This document shows, one piece after another, positions 44,593 through 51,744 of a stretch of DNA of 64,000 nt. How positions within the stretch are numbered: position 1 is the stretch's first letter; each line of letters opens with the position of its first letter. The translations under genes and the position numbers were made by a program. The stretch comes from Aestuariivita sp. (GTDB taxonomy: Bacteria > Pseudomonadota > Alphaproteobacteria > Rhodobacterales > Rhodobacteraceae). The DNA lies in NCBI RefSeq assembly GCF_021404545.1, contig NZ_JAAWWD010000044.1, forward strand, positions 1 through 64,000, written 5' to 3'. Under the pieces are notes generated by a model that saw nothing but the letters and a program-made list of their open reading frames with translations, made no database searches and was not told the origin of the DNA.

Positions 44593-45924
44593 ATGCCCGG
44601 CCCGACGCTCGATCCTGTTCCCACCGATCTTAATCTGCCTGACCGCGTCGATTGCGTGGTGATCGGCGGTGGGATCATTGGCACCTCGACCGCATTGGAA
44701 CTGGCCGAACGGGGCCTGCGGGTGGCCTTGTGCGAAAAGGGCCAGATCGGTGCCGAGCAGTCTTCGCGTAACTGGGGCTGGGTGCGCCTCTCGTGCCGCG
44801 ATCCCCGGGAAATTCCACTGATGATCAGCGCGATCCGCGCCTGGGAAGGAATGGAGGCACGCACCGGCCACCGTATGGGGTACACCCAGACCGGCATCCT
44901 CTTTGCCGCTGCCAGTGCGCGGGAGCAGGCAGAGTATGACAGGTGGAGCCAACACCTCCAGCCTCATCAAATCGAATGCCGCTTGATCCAGGGGGCTGAG
45001 CTGGGCGCCCTTTTGCCAGGGCATGCCCAGCTGCCCAGAGGCGCGCTCTATACCCCGATGGATGGCCGGGCCGAACCGCAATGGGCCGCCCCTGGCATCG
45101 CCAAGGGCGCGCGTGCCGCAGGGGCCACGATCCACACGGGCTGCGCGGTCCGGTCACTGGATACCGAAGGGGGCCGCGTCACCGGAGTGATCACCGAGAA
45201 GGGTCGCATTCGTTGCGATACCGTCGTGTTGGCGGGCGGCGTCTGGTCGCGCCTTTTTGCCGGGAATGCCGGGATCGAGCTGCCGCAGCTGAAGGTGCTC
45301 AACACCGTGATGCGCACCACGCCGGTCGATGGCGGGCCCGAGGCCGCGGCATGGGCTCCGGGCTTTGCGATCCGCAAACGCGCCGATGGCGGCTACACGA
45401 TTGCCGATGGCACCTACAACATCGTCGATCTGGTGCCTGACACTTTCCGTCTGATGCGGCAGTTTCTGCCCGCGCTGAAAACGGAATGGAAATCGCTGCG
45501 CTTTCGCGTCTCGGATCGCTGGAGGCAGGAGAGCGCCCAGGCACGCCGCTGGACACCCGCCGACATCACCCCGTTCGAGCGGAGCCGTATCCTCGACCCT
45601 GAACCGGTCCGAAAGATCGTCAAATCCAGCTGGGCCGCCGCCCGCCGGGCCTTTCCGGTGCTGGAAAGCGCCGAGATCGCGCAGGCCTGGGCTGGGATGA
45701 TTGACGTGACCCCTGATGCGATCCCGGTGATCTCTCCGGTGGACGATCTGCCGGGACTTTTTATGGGCACCGGTTTTTCCGGTCATGGCTTTGGCATCGG
45801 GCCGGGTGCCGGACAGCTCTTGGCCGATCTGGTCACGGGCCACCCGCCGGTTGTCGATCCGCATGCTTTTCGCCTGTCTCGGTTCAGCGATGGCAGCCCG
45901 GTCAGGCCCGAAAGCGGGTTCTGA
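44593..45924 (+). CDS. FAD-dependent oxidoreductase (DAO/DadA-like)
   Basis: 443 aa flavoprotein of the glycine/D-amino-acid oxidase family. The FAD dinucleotide-binding motif is 'DCVVIGGGIIGTSTALELAERGLRVALCEKG', with 'EQSSRNWGWVRLSC' after it. The C-terminal 'GLFMGTGFSGHGFGIGPGAGQLLADLVTG' is typical of DadA/sarcosine-oxidase-like enzymes. Substrate likely an amino acid or N-methyl amine. It follows nadE by 86 bases and may be independent. A convergent zincin gene ends 5 bases beyond its stop. Confidence 0.9.
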   Translation: MPGPTLDPVPTDLNLPDRVDCVVIGGGIIGTSTALELAERGLRVALCEKGQIGAEQSSRNWGWVRLSCRDPREIPLMISAIRAWEGMEARTGHRMGYTQTGILFAAASAREQAEYDRWSQHLQPHQIECRLIQGAELGALLPGHAQLPRGALYTPMDGRAEPQWAAPGIAKGARAAGATIHTGCAVRSLDTEGGRVTGVITEKGRIRCDTVVLAGGVWSRLFAGNAGIELPQLKVLNTVMRTTPVDGGPEAAAWAPGFAIRKRADGGYTIADGTYNIVDLVPDTFRLMRQFLPALKTEWKSLRFRVSDRWRQESAQARRWTPADITPFERSRILDPEPVRKIVKSSWAAARRAFPVLESAEIAQAWAGMIDVTPDAIPVISPVDDLPGLFMGTGFSGHGFGIGPGAGQLLADLVTGHPPVVDPHAFRLSRFSDGSPVRPESGF

Positions 45925-45928
45925 GGGG

Positions 45929-46312
45929 TTATTCCCACCACCGGTCAATCGCCGCGATCTGCGCGTCGGACCAGCCGAAATGATGGGCAAACTCGTGAAT
46001 GGTGATATGCGCCACCAAGTCCTCCAACGTCACCTCGCGCGCGCGCCATTCATCCAGGATCGGCTCCCGGAAAAGCCAGACGATATCGGGCCCAAACCCG
46101 CTGTCCATGACCGATTTCTCGGTCATCGGGATGCCGTCATAGAGGCCGGTCAGATCCAGCGGATCGTCAATCTCCATCTCCGCGAGCAGATCCAGCGGCG
46201 GCCAGTCCTGGACCTGAATCACAACCTCCGACGCCGCCCCCCGGAAGATTGCGGGCAAGGCGGCAACGGTGCGCAGGGCGATCCGTTCGATATCGGCAAG
46301 CGAGGCGGTCAT
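45929..46312 (-). CDS. Metallopeptidase family protein (zincin, HExxH)
   Basis: 127 aa small cytoplasmic zincin-like protein with the 'TIHEFAHHFGWSD' zinc motif (H-E-x-x-H) close to the C-terminus. The start ATG 46312 is chosen because the N-terminal helix (LADIERIALRTVAALPAIFR) begins there; an upstream in-frame start would add about 12 residues. The family ('acetylglutamate kinase-neighbour' type metallopeptidases) is widespread in alphaproteobacteria and its substrate is unknown. Convergent with the FAD oxidoreductase. Confidence 0.85.
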   Translation of the reverse strand: MTASLADIERIALRTVAALPAIFRGAASEVVIQVQDWPPLDLLAEMEIDDPLDLTGLYDGIPMTEKSVMDSGFGPDIVWLFREPILDEWRAREVTLEDLVAHITIHEFAHHFGWSDAQIAAIDRWWE

Positions 46313-46344
46313 GGCCCGGATATGGCCCGGGCCAGACCGGTCTG

Positions 46345-47268
46345 TCAAAGCATCAGCTGATAGGTATGGGGCACATAGTGAAACCCGTCGCCCCGCGTCT
46401 CGACAAAGCCGATCCCGGGCCAGGGCATGTGATAGCCGATCAGGGCGATGTTGTCGGTGGCCAGCATCGACAGAACCCGGCGGCGCGTGGCGGCGGCGGC
46501 GTCCTTGTCCATGTCGAAGCGCACCTCCCAGTCGGGATAGGCCAGCGACCAGACATAGTGATTGGCGAAATCGGCACCCAGAAGCACCTGCTTGCCGCCC
46601 GCCTCGATCATATAGGTCATATGCCCCGGCGTGTGGCCGAATGCGGCCATCGCCGTCAGGCCACTGGCCACACTGCCGCCATCGTCGAGAAACGTCATCT
46701 GCTCGGCCAGCGGGTTCACCATGCCGTCAAAGCCTTCATTGCCCTGACCTTGCCAGGCGTCGAACTCGACCCGGCCGGTGACATAGCGCGCATTGGGAAA
46801 GGTCGGCGCGCCATCTGTCATCAGCCCGCCGATATGATCGCCATGCATGTGGGTGATCACCACCACATCCACCTGATCGGGGGTATAGCCCGCCGCATTG
46901 AGCGCACCGGTGATGCTTTCGCCGGACAGGCCTGTGTCGAACAAAACCAGCTCAGACCCGGTATTGACCACGGTTGGGGTAAAGAAGAACTGGACAGCAT
47001 CGGACGGGATCCTGGCCGCGGCGGAGGCTTCGGCAAAAGCCTCTTCCGAGACATTCATGCCAAAGATCGTCTGCGGATTCTCGACCGACCGGGTGCCAGC
47101 CAAAAGGGTCGTCACCTCGTAGTCGCCCATCACGATGCGATTGAACGGGGCCGTGCCCATCCCCAGCATCGGCGCCCCGGCCGAGGCGAAACCGGCGGTT
47201 GCCGCCAGCGGCAGGGCAGCCGCACCAGTCAGCGCAGTGCGGCGGGTCATTTTCGGTGCGTCGGTCAT
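46345..47268 (-). CDS. MBL-fold metallo-hydrolase with Tat signal
   Basis: 307 aa exported metallo-beta-lactamase-fold enzyme. The N-terminus MTDAPKMTRRTALTGAAALPLAATAGFA carries a twin-arginine signal (TRRTALTG). Zinc ligands: 'VVITHMHGDHIGGL' (H-x-H-x-D-H), 'AAFGHTPGHMTYM' (H) and 'GADFANH' plus 'IGYHMPWPGIG'. GGGAGA lies 8 bases before ATG 47268. Similar proteins include lactonases and aryl sulfatases, but the substrate is not fixed by sequence. Confidence 0.92.
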   Translation of the reverse strand: MTDAPKMTRRTALTGAAALPLAATAGFASAGAPMLGMGTAPFNRIVMGDYEVTTLLAGTRSVENPQTIFGMNVSEEAFAEASAAARIPSDAVQFFFTPTVVNTGSELVLFDTGLSGESITGALNAAGYTPDQVDVVVITHMHGDHIGGLMTDGAPTFPNARYVTGRVEFDAWQGQGNEGFDGMVNPLAEQMTFLDDGGSVASGLTAMAAFGHTPGHMTYMIEAGGKQVLLGADFANHYVWSLAYPDWEVRFDMDKDAAAATRRRVLSMLATDNIALIGYHMPWPGIGFVETRGDGFHYVPHTYQLML

Positions 47269-47388
47269 ATCGGTGATCTCCCTTTGGACATGAATTCTGA
47301 CGGGGCAACTAGCCCCTGTGACGATCTATGCCACGCGGGGGCAAGAAATGGGCCCCAAAACGCCCCGGCTCATGGTAATATTCCCGCG

Positions 47389-47817
47389 ATGAGCCAAGCC
47401 AATACCTTTCCGACCGGTGCCGATGTGACGGCATTCCTCAATGCCGCCACGCCCGAGCGGCGGCGCATTGATGGGCTGGCGCTGGATAGGCTCTTTCAGT
47501 CCGTGACCGGCTTTCAGCCCCAAATGTGGGGGCCGTCCATTGTGGGATACGGCCGCTACGCATACCGCTACGCAAGCGGGCGCGAGGGGTCGTTTCTGGC
47601 CACCGGCTTTTCGCCGCGCAAATCGGCGCTGAGCATCTACATCTTGCCCGGCTATGCCGATTTCTCGCAGATTCTCACACGCCTGGGCAAACACAAGACC
47701 GGCAAATCCTGCCTTTACATCAACAGGCTCACGGATGTGGATACCAACGTTCTGGCCGAACTGATCCGCGTGGGCCTTGACGATTTGGCAACCCGTTGGC
47801 GGATAGACCCGACCTGA
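47389..47817 (+). CDS. DUF1801 (YdhG-like) protein
   Basis: 142 aa cytoplasmic protein of the YdhG/YjhR-like DUF1801 fold: 'PERRRIDGLALDRLFQSVTGFQPQMWGPSIVGYGRYAYRYASG' and 'GFSPRKSALSIYILPGYADF...LTRLGKHKTGKSCLYINRL'. The family is related to frataxin-like iron-binding folds but its function is unproven. It is convergent with nothing and lies just before a composite repeat that could end its transcript. Start ATG 47389. Confidence 0.85.
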   Translation: MSQANTFPTGADVTAFLNAATPERRRIDGLALDRLFQSVTGFQPQMWGPSIVGYGRYAYRYASGREGSFLATGFSPRKSALSIYILPGYADFSQILTRLGKHKTGKSCLYINRLTDVDTNVLAELIRVGLDDLATRWRIDPT

Positions 47818-47819
47818 TC

Positions 47820-47870
47820 CTTCTTCTGGCCAAAAATATTCCCGGGGAGTGTGAGGGGCTGGCCCCTCAC
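47820..47870. repeat. Composite palindromic repeat, copy 2 (single arm)
   Basis: CTTCTTCTGGCCAAAAATAT... (47820-47843) matches the right arm of the copy at 11612-11636 and is followed after 7 bases by the hairpin GTGAGGGGC-TG-GCCCCTCAC (47851-47870). It lies between the DUF1801 gene and gltX and may serve as a terminator. Confidence 0.75.
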
Positions 47871-47930
47871 CCCCGTCGCTGGACAAATACCCCCCCGTGT
47901 GACAAGAGCGCGCCAACAGGAGACACCCCC

Positions 47931-49256
47931 ATGACCACCACCCGTTTCGCGCCCTCGCCTACCGGATATCTCCATATCGGCAACCTGCGCACGGCGCTGA
48001 TGAACTATCTTATTGCCCGAAAAGCGGGCGGAACGTTCATCCTGCGTATCGACGACACCGACCCGGACCGCTCCAAGCAAGACTATGTCGACGGCATCAA
48101 GACCGATCTCGAGTGGCTTGGCCTGACCTGGGACCGGGTCGAGCGCCAGTCCGACCGCCTCGACCGTTATGCCGAGGCCTCCGATAAATTGCGCGAGATG
48201 GGCCGGTTCTACGAAGCGTTTGAAACCCCGACCGAACTGGACCTCAAGCGCAAGAAACAGCTCAACATGGGCAAGCCGCCGGTCTATGACCGTGCCGCCC
48301 TTGCGCTATCAGAGGCGGAACGCGATGCCCTGCGGGCCGAGCGGGGACAGGGCGTGTGGCGGTTCAAACTCGATCACGCGCGCATCGACTGGGCCGACGG
48401 TATTCTGGGCGATATCTCCATCGACGCGGCCTCCGTCTCCGATCCGGTGCTGATCCGCCAGGATGGTCAGGTGCTCTATACGCTGGCTTCGGTGGTTGAC
48501 GATACCGAGATGGGCGTGACGGATGTGGTGCGCGGATCGGACCATGTGACCAACACCGCGACGCAGATCCAGATCATCGAGGCGCTGGGCGGCACCGTGC
48601 CCCGGTTTGCCCACCATTCGCTGCTGACCGGCCCGCAGGGAGAGGCGCTGTCGAAACGGCTGGGCACGCTTGCCCTGCGCGATCTGCGGGAGCGCGGCGT
48701 GCAGCCGATGGCACTGCTCAGCCTGCTGGCGCGGCTCGGATCGTCGGACCCGGTGGAGCTCAGGACCGAGATGGCCGGGTTGATCGACGGGTTTGACATC
48801 TCCCGCTTCGGGTCGGCGCCCACGAAATTCGATGAGGACGATCTTTTCCCGCTCACCGCGCGCTACCTGCATGGCCTGCCGCTGGAGGCCGTCGCCGATC
48901 AGATCCGCGAGGTTGGCGTGCCAGACGATCTGGCCGCACAATTCTGGACCGTGACACGCGACAACATCACCACGCTGCACGATCTGGCGGGGTGGTGGAC
49001 GCTCTTTCGCGACGGGGCCGATCCGGTGATCGACGATGAAGACAAGGACTTCGTGGCCCAGGCGCTGGCCCTACTGCCCGATGGTCCCTTCGACGCCGAT
49101 ACGTGGGCCTCTTGGACCACTGCCGTCAAGCAGGCGACCGGCCGAAAGGGCCGGGGCCTCTTCATGCCGCTCAGAAAAGCGCTCACCGGTCAGAGCCATG
49201 GTCCGGATATGAGTGCGGTGATGCCGCTCTTGCAGGTGGTCAAAGCCCGCGACTAG
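47931..49256 (+). CDS. gltX: Glutamate--tRNA ligase
   Basis: 441 aa class I aminoacyl-tRNA synthetase. The HIGH-like motif is in 'FAPSPTGYLHIGNLRTAL', with 'LRIDDTDPDRSKQDYVDGI' after it, and the KMSKS-like motif is 'EALSKRLGTLAL'. ATG 47931 has CAGGAGA upstream. The compact size (441 aa) with 'GHSLLTGPQGEALSKR'-type core resembles the second gltX paralogue common in alphaproteobacteria, which often charges a subset of tRNA(Glu/Gln). The gatCAB genes are not in this window. Upstream is a composite palindromic repeat. Confidence 0.95.
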   Translation: MTTTRFAPSPTGYLHIGNLRTALMNYLIARKAGGTFILRIDDTDPDRSKQDYVDGIKTDLEWLGLTWDRVERQSDRLDRYAEASDKLREMGRFYEAFETPTELDLKRKKQLNMGKPPVYDRAALALSEAERDALRAERGQGVWRFKLDHARIDWADGILGDISIDAASVSDPVLIRQDGQVLYTLASVVDDTEMGVTDVVRGSDHVTNTATQIQIIEALGGTVPRFAHHSLLTGPQGEALSKRLGTLALRDLRERGVQPMALLSLLARLGSSDPVELRTEMAGLIDGFDISRFGSAPTKFDEDDLFPLTARYLHGLPLEAVADQIREVGVPDDLAAQFWTVTRDNITTLHDLAGWWTLFRDGADPVIDDEDKDFVAQALALLPDGPFDADTWASWTTAVKQATGRKGRGLFMPLRKALTGQSHGPDMSAVMPLLQVVKARD

Positions 49257-49265
49257 AGTGGCAGG

Positions 49266-50660
49266 GTGAGCACCCAGGCCAATGCCAAGTTTCTGACGGG
49301 CAATCTCTTTCGGCACGTCTCTGTCATGTCGCTGACCGCCTCGGTCGGGTTGATGGCGGTGTTTCTGGTCGACTTTGTCGACATGATCTTCATCTCCATG
49401 CTGGGCAAGTCCGAGCTCGCAGCGGCGGTGGGCTATGCCGGTGCGATCCTGTTTTTCACCAGCTCCTTTGGCATCGGCATGGCCATCGCCGCAGGCGCTC
49501 TGGTGGCGCGCGCACTGGGCGCCGGGCGCTTTGAGCAGGGACGGGAGCGCGCGACGCATGCGCTGATCTTCGGGGTGGTTTTCGGCATCCTTTTTTCTGG
49601 GCTGGTCTGGCTGAACCTCGGAGCCTTGGTCAGCCTTTTGGGCGCCACCGGAGAGACCGCCGCGCTTGCGGTCTGGTATCTCCAGATCATCGTGCCCTCG
49701 CTGCCGTTCCTGCTGGTGGGCATGATGGGGGGCGCAATCCTGCGCGCGCATGGCGATGCGCGGCGCGCGATGATGGCCACGATCTATGGCGGAGGGGTCA
49801 ACGCCGTCCTAGATCCGATCCTGATCTTTGGTCTGGATCTGGAGCTGACCGGGGCGGCGCTTGCCTCGGTCGCGGCGCGGCTGGTGATCGCGGCCACGTC
49901 GCTGTTGCCGATCCTCAAGCATCACGGTGGGTTTTCCAGACCCAACCCTGCGGGCATGGCGCTGGATCTGCGGCCGATTCTGGCCATCGCCGTACCCGCG
50001 ATCCTGACCCAGCTTGCCACACCGGTCGGGCAGGCCTATGTCACTCGCGCCATGGCCGAATATGGGGAGGCGGCGGTGGCCGGCCTGGCCATTGTCGCGC
50101 GGATGACCCCGGTGGCTTTTGGCGTGATCTTTGCGCTTTCGGGCGCGGTCGGACCGATCATCGGCCAAAATTACGGAGCGCATGACACGGCGCGGGTGCG
50201 CGAAACCTACCGGGCGGCGCTCGTCTTTGTGGCTATCGTGGTGTTGGCAATGTCGGGGGCGTTGTTTGTGCTGCGCGAGCCGATTGCCGCGCTTTTCAGT
50301 GCGACCGGTATCACGCGTGAGCTGGTGTTTTTGTTCTGTGGCCCGCTGGCGCTGGTATTCTTTTTCAACGGGGTGATTTTCGTGGGAAATGCCGGATTCA
50401 ACAACCTGGGCAAGCCGTTCTATTCGACCTGGATCAACTGGGGACGGCACACGCTGGGCACGATCCCTCTGGTGATTGCATTCTCGGCCTGGTTGGGCGC
50501 GCCCGGCGTTCTGATCGGTCAGGCGGTGGGTGGGGTGATCTTTGGCGTGTTCAGCATGATCCTGGCCGCCCGTGTCATGCGCGGCATCGGCCCGTCAGAC
50601 GAGGCCGCCCCTGGATTTCCGCAGGCTCGCCTATTCCAGATGTTTTATCACCGCAGATAG
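49266..50660 (+). CDS. MATE family efflux transporter
   Basis: 464 aa twelve-helix multidrug and toxin extrusion protein. The family pattern appears in 'SVGLMAVFLVDFVDMIFISMLGKSELAAAVGYAGAI' and the mirrored second half ('GLAIVARMTPVAFGVIFALSGAVGPIIGQNYGA'). GTG 49266 starts it, 9 bases after the gltX stop, so it may share that transcript. It exports cationic drugs by Na+ or H+ exchange. Its 3' end overlaps the convergent gamma-glutamylcyclotransferase-like gene by 30 bases. Confidence 0.92.
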   Translation: MSTQANAKFLTGNLFRHVSVMSLTASVGLMAVFLVDFVDMIFISMLGKSELAAAVGYAGAILFFTSSFGIGMAIAAGALVARALGAGRFEQGRERATHALIFGVVFGILFSGLVWLNLGALVSLLGATGETAALAVWYLQIIVPSLPFLLVGMMGGAILRAHGDARRAMMATIYGGGVNAVLDPILIFGLDLELTGAALASVAARLVIAATSLLPILKHHGGFSRPNPAGMALDLRPILAIAVPAILTQLATPVGQAYVTRAMAEYGEAAVAGLAIVARMTPVAFGVIFALSGAVGPIIGQNYGAHDTARVRETYRAALVFVAIVVLAMSGALFVLREPIAALFSATGITRELVFLFCGPLALVFFFNGVIFVGNAGFNNLGKPFYSTWINWGRHTLGTIPLVIAFSAWLGAPGVLIGQAVGGVIFGVFSMILAARVMRGIGPSDEAAPGFPQARLFQMFYHRR

Positions 50661-51200
50661 CCGCGCCAGATGGTCGTCAACAATGGCGGTTTCTTCGGCG
50701 CTCAGCACCTGATGCCGGGGATAACGCGGGCGCGCGCGGTCATTCACGATGACCGACCCCCAGCCGTCGGTCGTGTCAAAAAACGTCTCTACACCCTCCA
50801 CACCAAAAGCGCGGAGATAGCCCTGGATGACCACATCGAGATAGCTCATCAGGATCGGATACTCCTCGCTTGGCCGCGTGTGGCGGTCTTCGGGCACCGC
50901 ATAGACCGCGATCTCGACCGGGTCTTTGACGGGATGTGCGACGCGCTCCGTCACCGCGACCCGGTCATAGGCCCATTCGCGCGCATCCAGTGCCTGCCAG
51001 TCATCGTGCGGTACATGCGCGATCATCCCGTCTATCTCGCAATCGGGATCCGGGATTGCCGTCAAAAAGGCCACCGGGCGCAAATCAGTGTGCCGCCACG
51101 CACGTCTCCAGCCCGTGAGCCGGGCCGGGTGAGGGCCGGGAAAATCATGCGTGGCCAGGTTCACAAGACTGCCATAGCCAAAAAAATAAGGGGCGGACAT
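50631..51200 (-). CDS. Gamma-glutamylcyclotransferase family protein
   Basis: 189 aa protein with the GGCT-fold signature 'PYFFGYGSLVN' at the N-terminus and a 'TGWRRAW' segment after it, then 'EWAYDRVAVTERV'. The catalytic Glu position of the family is probably in 'LDAREWAYDR'. Members cleave gamma-glutamyl amines or glutathione (ChaC group); the exact reaction is unclear. Tail overlaps the MATE gene on the opposite strand. Start ATG 51200. Divergent from the Rrf2 regulator gene. Confidence 0.85.
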   Translation of the reverse strand: MSAPYFFGYGSLVNLATHDFPGPHPARLTGWRRAWRHTDLRPVAFLTAIPDPDCEIDGMIAHVPHDDWQALDAREWAYDRVAVTERVAHPVKDPVEIAVYAVPEDRHTRPSEEYPILMSYLDVVIQGYLRAFGVEGVETFFDTTDGWGSVIVNDRARPRYPRHQVLSAEETAIVDDHLARLSAVIKHLE

Positions 51201-51296
51201 GCAAAATCTTTCCTTGCGCTGTATTGATGTATGTCAAACAATCATTTCTGTGAATATGCAACCGTACTCCATCCGGTCGGAGAGAGGACAACGTTC

Positions 51297-51743
51297 GTGC
51301 GCATTACCAAACGAACCAATATAGCCGTCAGACTGCTGATGTTTTGTGCCGCCAACCAGGATCGGTTGGTGACCAAATCAGAGATTGCGAAGATCTGCAA
51401 CATTTCCGAGAACCACCTCGCTCAAGTGATTAACCAATTGAGTCAATTAGGTTATCTTCATACGCAAAGGGGGCGGAACGGGGGTATGACCCTGGCCCGC
51501 GACGCCAGCAATATCGTCATCGGGAATGTATTTCGCGATGTCGAAGGGGATCTTCCGATTGCCGAATGTTTTGCGGATGCCGACAATACCTGTCCGCTGG
51601 TCAACGCATGCCGACTCAAGCTGGCTCTGGCCGATGCAGCCCAGGCATTTTACGCGCATCTGGATGAGATCACGCTGGAATCGCTGGTTTGCGACAACGG
51701 TGCGTTGCTGAAAATCCTCAATCCCGTGGTCTGCACGCGCTAA
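51297..51743 (+). CDS. Rrf2 family iron-sulfur transcriptional regulator (RirA/NsrR-like)
   Basis: 148 aa Rrf2 protein. The winged HTH includes 'KSEIAKICNISENHLAQVINQLSQLGYLHTQRGRNGGMTLAR'. Three cysteines with C-x7-C-x5-C spacing (ECFADADNTCPLVNAC) match the cluster ligands of RirA-type iron regulators and related NsrR. GTG 51297 is the start, with AGAGAGG upstream; it gives MRITKRTN, the usual beginning of the family. The mixed features (RirA-like Cys spacing, NsrR-like 'NHLAQVINQLS') leave iron versus nitric oxide sensing open. Targets unknown. Confidence 0.88.
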   Translation: MRITKRTNIAVRLLMFCAANQDRLVTKSEIAKICNISENHLAQVINQLSQLGYLHTQRGRNGGMTLARDASNIVIGNVFRDVEGDLPIAECFADADNTCPLVNACRLKLALADAAQAFYAHLDEITLESLVCDNGALLKILNPVVCTR

Positions 51744-51744
51744 A

